The position numbers were made by a program, and so were the translations under genes. 64,000 nucleotides of DNA, from NCBI GenBank assembly GCA_041397825.1, contig JAWKVX010000003.1, positions 1-64,000 on the forward strand, in the 5' to 3' direction. How positions within the stretch are numbered: position 1 is the stretch's first letter; every line of letters begins with the position of its first letter. Under the pieces are notes generated by a model that saw only the letters and a list, made by a program, of their open reading frames with translations, was not told where the DNA came from and did not search any database. The stretch is from JANNSX01 sp041397825 (GTDB lineage: Bacteria > Pseudomonadota > Alphaproteobacteria > Rhizobiales > Hyphomicrobiaceae). This document shows positions 8,598-16,358 of this stretch, piece by piece.

Positions 8598-9593
8598 GTG
8601 GTGGGCACGGGCGGGTCGGCGGTGACGAGCTGGCTGCACCGCCATCACCTGGCCTCCGTGCGCAAGATCACGACCGCGTCGGGCGCCGTCGCCGAGGCCA
8701 CCGCCTACAAGCCCTACGGCAAGCAGACGGGCGCGGAGCTGGCGCAGTCGAAGACCTTCATCGGCGAGAAATGGGACCCCGAGACGGGGCTCATGTACCT
8801 GAACGCCCGCTACTACGACCCGGTGCTCGCGCGGTTCATCACGCCGGACGACTGGGATCCGTTGCTCCTGGATGTGGGCACCAATCGATATGCCTACGCC
8901 GGGAATGATCCAGTCAACAAGAGCGATCCGAATGGGCATTTTGCTGGCCCGGCCGGGTATGACAGCGCGGTAGATGCAGCAATAGAAGCGGGACGCGGTA
9001 GTGTCCACGATGTTGCAGGTCCGAAATCAGGCGGCGGAGGGGGTCTCAAGACTGGCGCACTAAAGGATCTTCCAACGATCTCTGACGTCATGTCGAAGAA
9101 ACCGAAGCGGTCCGTGGTCGACTTCACATTCAATATGCAGATGCGAGATGCAGGGTGGAAGTCGAAGCATGGATCAGTTCAAGCAGAGTCATACTCGTTT
9201 TCAGGCGGTGCGATTGTCACGGTTAGTGGAAAGAGAATCGAAGTTACTAAGTCGCAGGTCAAAGGGTATGCTGTTTATGCTGGCCGCCTCCGAACCGGAG
9301 CGACCTACGTAGGCCGCATAACCGTTAAGTCTGGCCAGACCGCAGCGCAAGCCCTTGCTTCTCGTCTGTCTAAGCATCATAAGGATTTTGCAGAAAGGCC
9401 TTCGGTGATTGCAACCACCAAGTCCTATAATGCGGCTCGTGGCATGGAGCAAATGGGAATTGAAGCTGCGGGCGGGGCAAAGAGTGTCGGTGGTACCTCC
9501 GGTAACGCCATCAATGGCATAAGCCCAACAAATCCGAATCGCAGTGCATACATGGATGCTGCCAGACGAGAGCTTGGAATTGGGAATGAATAA
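8598..9593 (+). CDS. Truncated Rhs core with GIY-YIG/URI-like nuclease toxin tip
   Basis: Only the last part of an Rhs protein is present. Residues about 1-115 are the end of the Rhs core, with TGLMYLNARYYDPVLARFITPDD and NRYAYAGNDPVN, the conserved boundary before a variable toxin. The tip (about 120-331) has VYAGRLRTGATYVGRI followed by an Arg/His-rich helix (SRLSKHH) and later ARGMEQMGIEAAGG and NAINGISPTNPN. This pattern is like GIY-YIG (URI-type) nuclease toxins of polymorphic toxin systems; the assignment is by eye. The GTG start at 8598 lies inside core homology, so the native N-terminus is missing. The tip is visibly AT-richer than the core. Confidence 0.7.
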   Translation: MVGTGGSAVTSWLHRHHLASVRKITTASGAVAEATAYKPYGKQTGAELAQSKTFIGEKWDPETGLMYLNARYYDPVLARFITPDDWDPLLLDVGTNRYAYAGNDPVNKSDPNGHFAGPAGYDSAVDAAIEAGRGSVHDVAGPKSGGGGGLKTGALKDLPTISDVMSKKPKRSVVDFTFNMQMRDAGWKSKHGSVQAESYSFSGGAIVTVSGKRIEVTKSQVKGYAVYAGRLRTGATYVGRITVKSGQTAAQALASRLSKHHKDFAERPSVIATTKSYNAARGMEQMGIEAAGGAKSVGGTSGNAINGISPTNPNRSAYMDAARRELGIGNE

Positions 9594-10104
9594 AATGGGA
9601 AGAACAAAAACTGACGTTTTCAAGAGTGGAAACGTATTCGCGATAACTTTGTCGGACAAAAATGTAGGATACTGTTACCTTGCTCGCGTGCCAATATACA
9701 AGTTCTTGCGGCAAAGCTCCAAGGCTATTTTGAGTTTGCCAGATTTGCGTATTGACGACGACTTGTTTACAATAATGGTTGATGATTCTGGGCCAAAGAA
9801 GAAGTGGAAATTAATTGGTAATATTGAAAAACCATACATAATTAAAAAACGATATGAATTTTGTAGTATAAACGTTATAACAGGGCGACCACAACTTCAT
9901 ATTCTTGATGAGAGATTGAGCGGCGGCGAAGGATTTGAGGTGTGTGACTTTGATAGATGTGCTTCGCTTGAGTCAGCTGGAATTTGGTCCCCCGAGTCTG
10001 CTGCGATGAGACTGTCGGATGAATTAAATGGGCGAGAAAATGCAGAGGTCCAGCACCACAAACAAGCTGTGCGCGATGCGCAACGAGCCGCTCGGCCGCG
10101 CTGA
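9586..10104 (+). CDS. Putative immunity protein for the first Rhs toxin (Imm26-like)
   Basis: The 172-residue protein starts at ATG 9586, overlapping the toxin stop by eight bases (or at ATG 9595, three codons later). Its N-terminal part (DVFKSGNVFAITLSDKNVGYCYLARV) resembles the Imm26 pattern, where a G-D-V-F-A stretch precedes a strand ending in G-R-V. It has no signal peptide, as expected for protection against a cytosolic nuclease. Base composition is much lower in GC than the flanking genome, a usual sign of toxin-immunity transfer. The family assignment is tentative; the immunity role follows from position. Confidence 0.65.
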   Translation: MNKMGRTKTDVFKSGNVFAITLSDKNVGYCYLARVPIYKFLRQSSKAILSLPDLRIDDDLFTIMVDDSGPKKKWKLIGNIEKPYIIKKRYEFCSINVITGRPQLHILDERLSGGEGFEVCDFDRCASLESAGIWSPESAAMRLSDELNGRENAEVQHHKQAVRDAQRAARPR

Positions 10105-10160
10105 GTGTACAGGAACGGTAGTCACCTGACAGTCGCCGTGCGGTGAAGCGGGTCAGATGT
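10103..10160. repeat. Cassette-end repeat, copy A
   Basis: A segment of about 58 bases (GAACGGTAGTCACCTGACAG followed by a TCAGATG motif) recurs at 13203-13260 with about four in five bases identical and in the same orientation. Each copy directly follows an rhs-tip immunity gene. On the minus strand both copies carry a short reading frame ending in Lys/Glu-rich residues just before TGA (reverse of the TCAGATG end), so the repeat may be the 3' tail of a lost mobile gene. No complete element is present. Confidence 0.6.
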
Positions 10161-10583
10161 CGGCGGCTTGGGCGGGCGTTTTGACTTCTCGCTTGGCCTC
10201 CTTTTTCGTTTTGGCCCCCGGCAATCCGTCCGAAGACAAAGCAGTTCTCGGGCACGCCGACCGACAACATCGCCAACATCTACGATGAGACGCGCGCTGG
10301 CGCCTTCAATGTCGGCAAGCTGACGACGACGGCGAACACGGTCGCCTCCATCGCCTATGACTACGACGTCGCCGGCCGCACCATCCGCGAAGAGACGACT
10401 GTCGACCCTGGCATGCCCAGCCAGGCGATCTATGCGTTACAGGCAAGCTACGACGAGGCCGGACGGCTTCTCTCCCGCACCTTCCCGGACGGTCAGACGG
10501 TCAATGGCCTCGCCTATGACGGCGCCGGCCGCCTGCAGTCCATTCCAAGCTACATCACCGACCTCACCTACGGCATTTGGGGT

Positions 10584-10611
10584 TGCCCGCCTTCGGCAGG
10601 ACGCGCGGGCA
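10584..10611. repeat. Hairpin insert 1 in rhs
   Basis: TGCCCGC and GCGGGCA form a perfect 7-bp stem. The insert separates two parts of the Rhs frame (DLTY ... RGQTAVATYG). Its reverse complement shares a GCCGAAGGC core and a following AACC with insert 3. Confidence 0.55.
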
Positions 10612-10906
10612 GACGGCGGTTGCGACCTACGGCAACGGTGTCGTCTCGAGCTTCACCTACAATCTTGACCGCGGCTGGCTCAACGCGGTCGCGCATACGC
10701 TGCCGGGCGGCGCGGGCGATGCGCTCAATGCCAGCTACACGCGCAATGAGATCGGTCGAATTTCCGACATCACCACGGCGGGTGTCCCCAACGAAAGCTG
10801 GTCCTACACCTACAACGACCTCGACGAGCTGCTGACGGCCGACAACATCGGCGTGGCTCTTTGCTTGCGCGCGGCCGCCCCGCCAACCCCGCGCGCGTTC
10901 GACGCT

Positions 10907-10945
10907 CGACCCGACCTTCGTCGGAGCCTGGCTCGGCACGGGTCG
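10907..10945. repeat. Hairpin insert 2 in rhs
   Basis: CGACCCG and CGGGTCG are perfect 7-bp arms 25 bases apart, inside about 100 bases of non-Rhs sequence between ADNIG and FGNGNLTSQ of the core. Confidence 0.5.
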
Positions 10946-11030
10946 GGTACCCCTTCGGCAACGGCAACCTCACCTCGCAGACGGGGCTCGAGGCCTACAG
11001 CTATCCGTTAGCCACCGCACCGCAGCCGGT

Positions 11031-11045
11031 CTTGCCGAAGGCAAG
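11031..11045. repeat. Hairpin insert 3 in rhs
   Basis: CTTGCC-GAA-GGCAAG is a perfect 6-bp stem with a 3-base loop, within an insert between GLEAYSY and the next Rhs block (AMTFAYDDNGN). Confidence 0.55.
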
Positions 11046-11209
11046 CGGAACCAATAGTCGCCGCTGACGGCCGGCGCCATGACCTTCGCCTACGACGACA
11101 ACGGCAACATCGTCGACGACGGTACGCGGACCTTCGGCTACGATGCCGACAACCGGCTGGTGATGGTCGGGCCGGTGACCTATGTCTACGGTCCCCGCGC
11201 TCCGATCGT

Positions 11210-11225
11210 CGCGCGTCTTCGCGCG
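11210..11225. repeat. Hairpin insert 4 in rhs
   Basis: CGCGCG-TCTT-CGCGCG is a perfect 6-bp stem, within an insert between TYVYGP and RLKKISASG of the core. Confidence 0.5.
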
Positions 11226-11433
11226 GCGTGAATCGGCAGTGCCAAACCAACATCTTTCCAAGCGTCTCAAGAAGATCAGCGCGTCGGGGACGACGCTCTA
11301 TCTCGGCGCCGATGTCGAGTTGGCGAACGGCGTGTGGACGAAATATCTGCACGCCGACGTGAAGGTGGTGGGCACGGGCGGGGCGGCGGTGACGAGCTGG
11401 CTGCACCGCGATCCAATCTTGGCTTGGCCGGAA

Positions 11434-11447
11434 TGGCGCAGGCGCCA
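11434..11447. repeat. Hairpin insert 5 in rhs
   Basis: TGGCGC-AG-GCGCCA is a perfect 6-bp stem. It interrupts the block WLHRD...LASVR, which is intact in the first rhs copy (WLHRHHLASVR), so the insertion can be placed to within a few bases. Confidence 0.6.
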
Positions 11448-11461
11448 CGCCGGCTGCGAGC

Positions 11462-12556
11462 GTGCGGCTGGTGACGAACGCCGCCGGCGCGGAGGTCGAG
11501 CGGACGCTCTACGGCGCTTTCGGCGCGCCCGAGCCGGGGCTGCTGCAGTCGCGCGGCTACATCGGCGAGCGGTATGACGAGGAGACCGGGTTGCAGTTCC
11601 TCAACGCCCGGTACTACGATCCGGCGCTCGGGCGGTTCCTCAGTCCGGATGACTGGGATCCGTTGCTGGCGGGTGTGGGGACGAATAGGTATGCGTATGC
11701 GGGGAACAGCCCGATCAATGGCGGGGACCCGAGTGGGCACTATGCCGTTGGCTGCGGAATGTGCGGAACCGCCGACCCGGGATACAGCGGTAGTTACGAC
11801 AGTGGTTCTGGGAATAGTGGACCAGGCGGGTTTGCCGGCGGCACCGGAACAACGGGAAGCGCTCCAACCGCTCAGCCTAGTGGGGTTGCCGGGATATCCA
11901 TCGGAACTTCTTCTAGCGGCTCAGAATCATGGGGTGGGTGGGGTGGAACACTCAACGAATCGGGAGGGCTGGCCGAATTCGGCATTGGATTGGCGAAAGC
12001 AGCTGGAGCTACAGTTCAAGATGCTTACAGCGCCCTACCTACCACGATGGCTATGCGAGATGTCTGCGGCTTCTGCAGAGAGTATATCGATGGGGTAACT
12101 AGAGCGCTTGAACCAAACTCCAAGGTTGAACTGGCGGGCTATGCAAACGGTGTTGTGATGTCGATGGTTGTGGGGCCGAAGAACCCTACAACTGCAATCA
12201 GAGGTGTCGTAGTTGCCGAGCGCTTTGAAAAAGGAGCCGCGGCGGCATATCAATCCAGAATTGGAGGCCTTCCTTTAGGCAAGGCATTTGAAGTCAATGG
12301 CGTTATATTTGATGGATATAACGCCACATCACTTTTAGAGGCCAAATACAATTACGGTCAAATCGTTAAAGATGGTGAATTTACATCTTGGTTTGGTGAA
12401 TCAAACAAAATGGTTGACCAGGCTAGACGGCAACTCGATGCGGCTCAAGGCGCTTCAGTTGGATGGCATTTTAATGATCTCAATGCCGCGGACGCTACGC
12501 GTTCGCTCTTCAGTAGGGAAGGGATATTTGGAATAACGGTTTCGCATACGCCATGA
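11462..12556 (+). CDS. Surviving Rhs C-terminus with Tox-REase-5-type nuclease toxin
   Basis: This 364-residue open frame holds the last Rhs core block (GYIGERYDEETGLQFLNARYYDPALGRFLSPDDWD, NRYAYAGNSPIN), then a Gly/Ser-rich linker (about residues 100-165) and a C-terminal toxin (about 255-364). Within the toxin, YQSRIGGLPLGKAF, GVIFDGYN, LLEAKYNY and QARRQLDAA...VGWHF fit the restriction-endonuclease-fold toxin family Tox-REase-5, whose D...E-x-K core cleaves DNA. Its start is not a native one: the frame opens just after hairpin insert 5. Whether it is still made or is a silent tip available for recombination is unknown. Confidence 0.7.
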   Translation: MRLVTNAAGAEVERTLYGAFGAPEPGLLQSRGYIGERYDEETGLQFLNARYYDPALGRFLSPDDWDPLLAGVGTNRYAYAGNSPINGGDPSGHYAVGCGMCGTADPGYSGSYDSGSGNSGPGGFAGGTGTTGSAPTAQPSGVAGISIGTSSSGSESWGGWGGTLNESGGLAEFGIGLAKAAGATVQDAYSALPTTMAMRDVCGFCREYIDGVTRALEPNSKVELAGYANGVVMSMVVGPKNPTTAIRGVVVAERFEKGAAAAYQSRIGGLPLGKAFEVNGVIFDGYNATSLLEAKYNYGQIVKDGEFTSWFGESNKMVDQARRQLDAAQGASVGWHFNDLNAADATRSLFSREGIFGITVSHTP

Positions 12557-13107
12557 TAGATTTATCAGCAATATCTTTTGTTGGCACATACTGGGGCAGC
12601 CGACTCGAGACTGAGGAAGGTTGCGCACGCAGGCTGGCGCAGTTTTTGAGCGGCCTTTCATCTTTGGATGACAACTTCGCTAAATGGATGACGAAGGCTA
12701 CTGGACGCAGTACAAACCCGTCTGAAATCGCGACGGACATTTGTGCATTGAAGTCGCGCCTTAGGCCAAATCGTCGGGACTCAGACGGGTCCGTTATTCG
12801 TAAACTTGGTTTTGGCTTTGCGGCATGGAATGGTGCCAATTCCACTCTAGAGTGCTCACTGTCTGTTTACTGCGGATCTTGCAGTTCTTATGTTGGAAAC
12901 TCAGTAGTGTTATCATTTTCGCCGACGGCAAACCCAGAATTTCCACTTTGCAAGAATATCTTGATACTCGCCGTTTCAGTGTTCGATCCTGAATTTGGTG
13001 CGGTCATGACGCGCGCTCAAGAGCGCGAACAGACAGACGCGCCTGTGTGGAGGCGACCCTCCGTCGCCAGTTATAACAAGAATGAAGGTTTCATTGATCA
13101 TAAATAG
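12553..13107 (+). CDS. Putative immunity protein for the second Rhs toxin (Imm52-like)
   Basis: The 184-residue protein begins with ATGA overlapping the toxin stop. The N-terminus has TYWGSRLETEEGCARRLAQFLSGL followed by DDNFAKW, resembling Imm52 proteins, which pair with Tox-REase-5 toxins in polymorphic toxin systems. The toxin and immunity calls therefore support each other. No signal peptide is seen. GC is below that of neighbouring chromosomal genes. The assignment comes from recalled family patterns and should be confirmed by profile search. Confidence 0.68.
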   Translation: MIDLSAISFVGTYWGSRLETEEGCARRLAQFLSGLSSLDDNFAKWMTKATGRSTNPSEIATDICALKSRLRPNRRDSDGSVIRKLGFGFAAWNGANSTLECSLSVYCGSCSSYVGNSVVLSFSPTANPEFPLCKNILILAVSVFDPEFGAVMTRAQEREQTDAPVWRRPSVASYNKNEGFIDHK

Positions 13108-13202
13108 TGAACAAGAAAGACATTTACATGAGGGCACGCTCTCGATCTGAGACTCTCTGCTCCTCCAGTCAGAGGGACAGTACTGGGTGGAGGCATTGCC
13201 TA

Positions 13203-13260
13203 TTGTGTGCAAGAACGGTAATCACCTGGCAGTCGCGGCTCCGTGAGGCGAGGTCAGATG
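13203..13260. repeat. Cassette-end repeat, copy B
   Basis: This is a diverged copy of 10103-10160 (AGAACGGTAATCACCTGGCA and a matching GGTCAGATG end), same orientation, about 3.1 kb away and again just downstream of an immunity gene. Beyond it (13261-13560) the minus strand can be read as a Lys/Arg-rich tail, and I see no recognisable gene there. Confidence 0.6.
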
Positions 13261-13585
13261 GCAATCGGGGGTTTCAGGTTTTCAACAGGGGCTGGCTCCT
13301 TTCGTTTCGATCTTGAGATGGATTTGGATCTTTCGGCGAGAGCGGTGGCCGCGCCTTCGGTGAGACCATTCTTGAAGGGCTGAGCGGGTGCCCATCCCTC
13401 CATGCTGCGGGATGACGTACAGAATCTTTCACACAATCGAATGAGGCTGGCGGCCCCGACTTGAGGCGCTTCTGGTGATGGTCCTGTCCAGAAACTTTTG
13501 CACTTTCTCATTTGACTGAGCGGTGCCCGTTTGAATCCATGAACGCTACTCCCGGGTGGCCACAAAACCTGCTCTAATCCCCCCA

Positions 13586-13751
13586 TGGACGCGACGCCCG
13601 ACACCTTTATCACTCCTCTCTGCCGCCCTCGCGCACGCAGGTCTCGCCGACGAGGCCGCGCTGATGCGTGCCCGTCGCGCGCAGGCCAAAACCGGTCAGC
13701 GCTTCGACACCGTGCCTCCGAGCTCGGCATCGCCCCCGAACGCCCGCCGGC
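13586..13751 (+). pseudogene. Decayed N-terminal fragment of an unidentified protein
   Basis: From ATG 13586, reading through two frame changes gives MDATPDTFIT, then LLSAALAHAGLADEAALMRARRAQAKTG and finally ASELGIAPERPP. The middle part resembles the short helical N-terminal domain found in GspE/PilB-type ATPases and some glycosyltransferases (a leucine-rich 'adopt a lid' helix pair). Two frameshifts within 170 bases and an abrupt end against the glcF stop codon show it is a remnant. The identity is a guess. Confidence 0.3.
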
Positions 13752-15113
13752 CTAGCGCGCGGCCTTCAGCGTCGCGATCCTGCCTTCCGGAACCTCCTGC
13801 ACACGCTCCTCGAAGCGCTCGAGACCCCGCGGCACCGGACCGCCATAGGCCCAGTCGATGAGCTCGATCGTGTGTACCACCGGCACGTCGGTCGCCCGTT
13901 GCAGTTGCGTGATGCAGCCGATGTTGCCGGTCGCAATGACATCGGGTGCCGTGCTCTCGATGTTTGCGACCTTGCGCTTCAGAAGCTGGGCGGAGATGTC
14001 GGGCTGGAGGATGTTGTAGGTTCCGGCCGAACCGCAACAGACATGACCCTCCGGAATCTCGACGACCGAGAACCCCGCCCGTTCGAGAAGGCGTCTCGGC
14101 TCGTCGATGACCCGCTGGCCATGCTGCATCGAGCAGGCCGAGTGGTAGGCCACGCGCAGCGAGGACCAGCGCCTGGGCGGTCCGGGGTCGCGGCGCGAGA
14201 GATATTCGGTGATGTCCTTGGCGAGTCCGGATACGGTGACGGCGTCGCTCTGCACGGACGGATGCGCGTTCAGGAGATGTGCATAGTCCTTGACCGTCGT
14301 GCCACATCCGGATGCCGTGATGACGATCGCATCGGCCGGCTCGGTGGTCATGACATGTTGCCAGGCCTGGACATTGCGGGCCGCCTGACGGATCGCCTCG
14401 TCCTGGAAACCCATGTGCTGCACGAGTGCGCCGCAGCAGCCGGCCTCGGGGGCGACGATCACCTCGACGCCGAGGCGCGTCAGCATGCGGATCGTGGCCG
14501 TGTTGATGTCCGGGCGCAGCACCTGCTGGGCGCAGCCGCCGAGAAGAATGACACGGCCCCGTCTCTCGCCCAGCGCAGCGGAGGACCGCGCCAGGCGGCC
14601 GATGCCCCGCCCACGCAGGTCTCTCGGCACGAGATCGAGCATGGCGGCGATCGCCTTGAGCCCCAGACCGCGCAAAAGGCCACGAAACGGCCGGGCGAGG
14701 GGCGCGGCAAGCGTCGCCAACCGCATGCGGCCGGGATGCGGAACGATCGAGCGGAGTATCCGTCGCGACAGCCGGTCGGCGAGACGTCTACGCCCGGTCG
14801 CCTCGATCCGCGTTCTCGCCAGATCGACGAGATGCATGTAGTCGACGCCGCTCGGACAGGTCGTCATGCACGAAAGGCAGGAGAGACAGCGGTCGACGTG
14901 AGTGCGGATCTCGGACGATGCCGGCCGGCCGCTCTCGAGCATGTCCTTGATCATGTAGATCCGGCCGCGCGGTGAATCGCGCTCGTCGCCGAGAGTCAGG
15001 TAGGTCGGGCAGGTCGCCGTACAGAGCCCGCAATGCACGCACCGCCTCAGGATGGCGTTCGCCTCCCGAAGATCCGGATCCTGTAGCTGCTCGGCCGTGA
15101 AGTTTGTCTGCAT
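13752..15113 (-). CDS. glcF: Glycolate oxidase iron-sulfur subunit
   Basis: The 453-residue subunit carries two ferredoxin-type 4Fe-4S sites near the N-terminus (CVHCGLCTATCPTY and CLSCLSCMTTCPSG) and two CCG domains (EAGCCGALVQHMG and GHVCCGSAGTYN) that bind further clusters. It relays electrons from GlcD/GlcE to the membrane quinone pool during glycolate oxidation to glyoxylate. ATG at 15113 gives the family N-terminus MQTNFTAEQL; the longer frame extending to 15872 only shadows glcE. It is the last gene of the glcDEF operon, 14 bases after glcE. Confidence 0.95.
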   Translation of the reverse strand: MQTNFTAEQLQDPDLREANAILRRCVHCGLCTATCPTYLTLGDERDSPRGRIYMIKDMLESGRPASSEIRTHVDRCLSCLSCMTTCPSGVDYMHLVDLARTRIEATGRRRLADRLSRRILRSIVPHPGRMRLATLAAPLARPFRGLLRGLGLKAIAAMLDLVPRDLRGRGIGRLARSSAALGERRGRVILLGGCAQQVLRPDINTATIRMLTRLGVEVIVAPEAGCCGALVQHMGFQDEAIRQAARNVQAWQHVMTTEPADAIVITASGCGTTVKDYAHLLNAHPSVQSDAVTVSGLAKDITEYLSRRDPGPPRRWSSLRVAYHSACSMQHGQRVIDEPRRLLERAGFSVVEIPEGHVCCGSAGTYNILQPDISAQLLKRKVANIESTAPDVIATGNIGCITQLQRATDVPVVHTIELIDWAYGGPVPRGLERFEERVQEVPEGRIATLKAAR

Positions 15114-15127
15114 CGGAGCTATCGATC

Positions 15128-16348
15128 CTAGAAGTCGGAATACATGCGTCGCGGGTTGAGAATGCCCGCGGGATCGAAGCTTTGCTTCAAGCCCTGGGAT
15201 AGCCGGTGCACGGCCATGTCGAGCGGTTGGAACACTTCGACGGCGCGCCGGACGGCAGGCTCGGCGCGGACGAGCGTGGCATGGCCGCCGCGGGTGGCGA
15301 CGACGCGGCGGATCTCGGCCGAGCCGGCGTCGACGGAGGCCGGCACCTCGAGCCAGACGAGCCCGCCCGACCAGTCGTAGGCCGCAGTGCACGTCATGTA
15401 GTTCGAAATTGCGCCGACGAGACGCGGTCCGATCTCCGGCGGTGTCGAGAGCCGCCAGACCGGGTCGCTCGTGGCCTCGAGGAAGGACAAGCGCCTCAGC
15501 TCCTCCCAAAATGCGAGAGACGCCGGGTGATCGAGCTCCAGCATGTCGCCGTAGGCCGCGAATAGATCCTTGAGCTTGCCGATCCGGTAGGCGACGGAAG
15601 AGGAGAACCCTTCGATGCGCAGCGCCGTGACCGAGCTGCCGGCGCCGCTGAGCAGGCGATGTGACAGTCGGCCCACGAGCGGCGCATGCAGGTGCACGGC
15701 TCCCGTCACCTCGTAGGGTGTGCCCATGGCGCCGGTGAGGACTTCGATGGCGATCTCGTCCGGCTGATCGAAAAGCAGCAGCGTGCGCGTCTCCTCGGGC
15801 TTCGGGACGGCGCGAAGCGTGACCTCGGTCAGGGCGGCGAGCGTGCCCCAGCTTCCCGCCAGGCCTCGGCAAAGGTCGTAGCCGGTCACGTTCTTCATGA
15901 CGCGACCGCCCGCCTTGAACGCCTCGCCCCGTCCGTTGACGGCGCGCAGACCCAGAACATGATCGCGTACGGCCGCGCCGGCGATGCGGCGCGCACCTGA
16001 CAGGTTGGTGGCGACCAAGCCGCCGACCGTCCCGAGCTGCGGCTTCTCGCCGAGCATCGGCCCGAGATCGACGGGCTCGAAGGCCAGCATCTGATTGTGC
16101 TTGGCGAGCTCGGCCTCGAGGCCGGCGACCGGGGTTGCCGCCCTGACTGAGATGACCATCTCCCCAGGCTCGTAGAAAATCAATCCGCGGAGGTTCCGGA
16201 GAGACACCTCCGCCTCGACCTCCATCGGCCGTCCGACCTTGCGTTTCGAGCCGCCGCTCGTGATCTCGATGGGATGCGGCCCGCGCGCAGCCTCGCTGAA
16301 GATGTGCGCCAGGTCGCGCTCATCGGCCGGTCTCAGGGCTTGGCTCAT
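15128..16348 (-). CDS. glcE: Glycolate oxidase FAD-binding subunit
   Basis: The 406-residue protein is a short relative of GlcD with the PCMH-type FAD-binding domain (SGGSKRKVGRP, GLIFYEPGEMVISVRAATPV, GTVGGLVATNLSG) and a C-terminal end FDPAGILNPRRMYSDF typical of glycolate oxidase subunits. It acts in the GlcDEF complex. The family N-terminus (ADERDL) is preserved. The gene lies 10 bases downstream of glcD and 14 bases upstream of glcF, consistent with one transcript. Confidence 0.94.
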   Translation of the reverse strand: MSQALRPADERDLAHIFSEAARGPHPIEITSGGSKRKVGRPMEVEAEVSLRNLRGLIFYEPGEMVISVRAATPVAGLEAELAKHNQMLAFEPVDLGPMLGEKPQLGTVGGLVATNLSGARRIAGAAVRDHVLGLRAVNGRGEAFKAGGRVMKNVTGYDLCRGLAGSWGTLAALTEVTLRAVPKPEETRTLLLFDQPDEIAIEVLTGAMGTPYEVTGAVHLHAPLVGRLSHRLLSGAGSSVTALRIEGFSSSVAYRIGKLKDLFAAYGDMLELDHPASLAFWEELRRLSFLEATSDPVWRLSTPPEIGPRLVGAISNYMTCTAAYDWSGGLVWLEVPASVDAGSAEIRRVVATRGGHATLVRAEPAVRRAVEVFQPLDMAVHRLSQGLKQSFDPAGILNPRRMYSDF

Positions 16349-16358
16349 CGGCGCACTC

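Larger units (their letters stand above)
10233..12556 (+). pseudogene. Second Rhs gene, 5'-truncated and interrupted by short hairpin insertions
   Basis: Translating in shifting frames gives a nearly continuous Rhs/YD-repeat protein: YDYDVAGRTIREET, YDEAGRLLSRTFPDGQ, YGNGVVSSFTYNLDRGW, FGNGNLTSQTGLEAYSY, FAYDDNGNIVDDGTRTFGYD, KKISASGTTLYLGADVE and TSWLHRD. Joins are broken at about 10571-10603, 10853-10955, 11007-11070, 11195-11260 and 11413-11456 by extra sequence of roughly 30-100 bases. Each insert holds a perfect hairpin, and they shift the frame or add stops. The 5' two-thirds expected of a full Rhs gene is absent. The last part (from 11462) remains open and carries the toxin domain, described separately. 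Confidence 0.8.

Noticed and set aside
8591..8908. Frame starting at ATG 8591, closer to the Zur box
   Set aside because: It is out of frame with the Rhs core and yields Arg/His-rich sequence without homology.
13254..13730. A 158-codon minus-strand frame between the rhs island and glcF
   Set aside because: Only its last 30 codons resemble the tail seen in the other repeat copy; the rest lies over the decayed fragment and shows no family feature, so it is not called a gene.
13668..14975. A 435-codon plus-strand frame over glcF
   Set aside because: Antisense to glcF, whose Fe-S motifs are unambiguous; no family features in the shadow.
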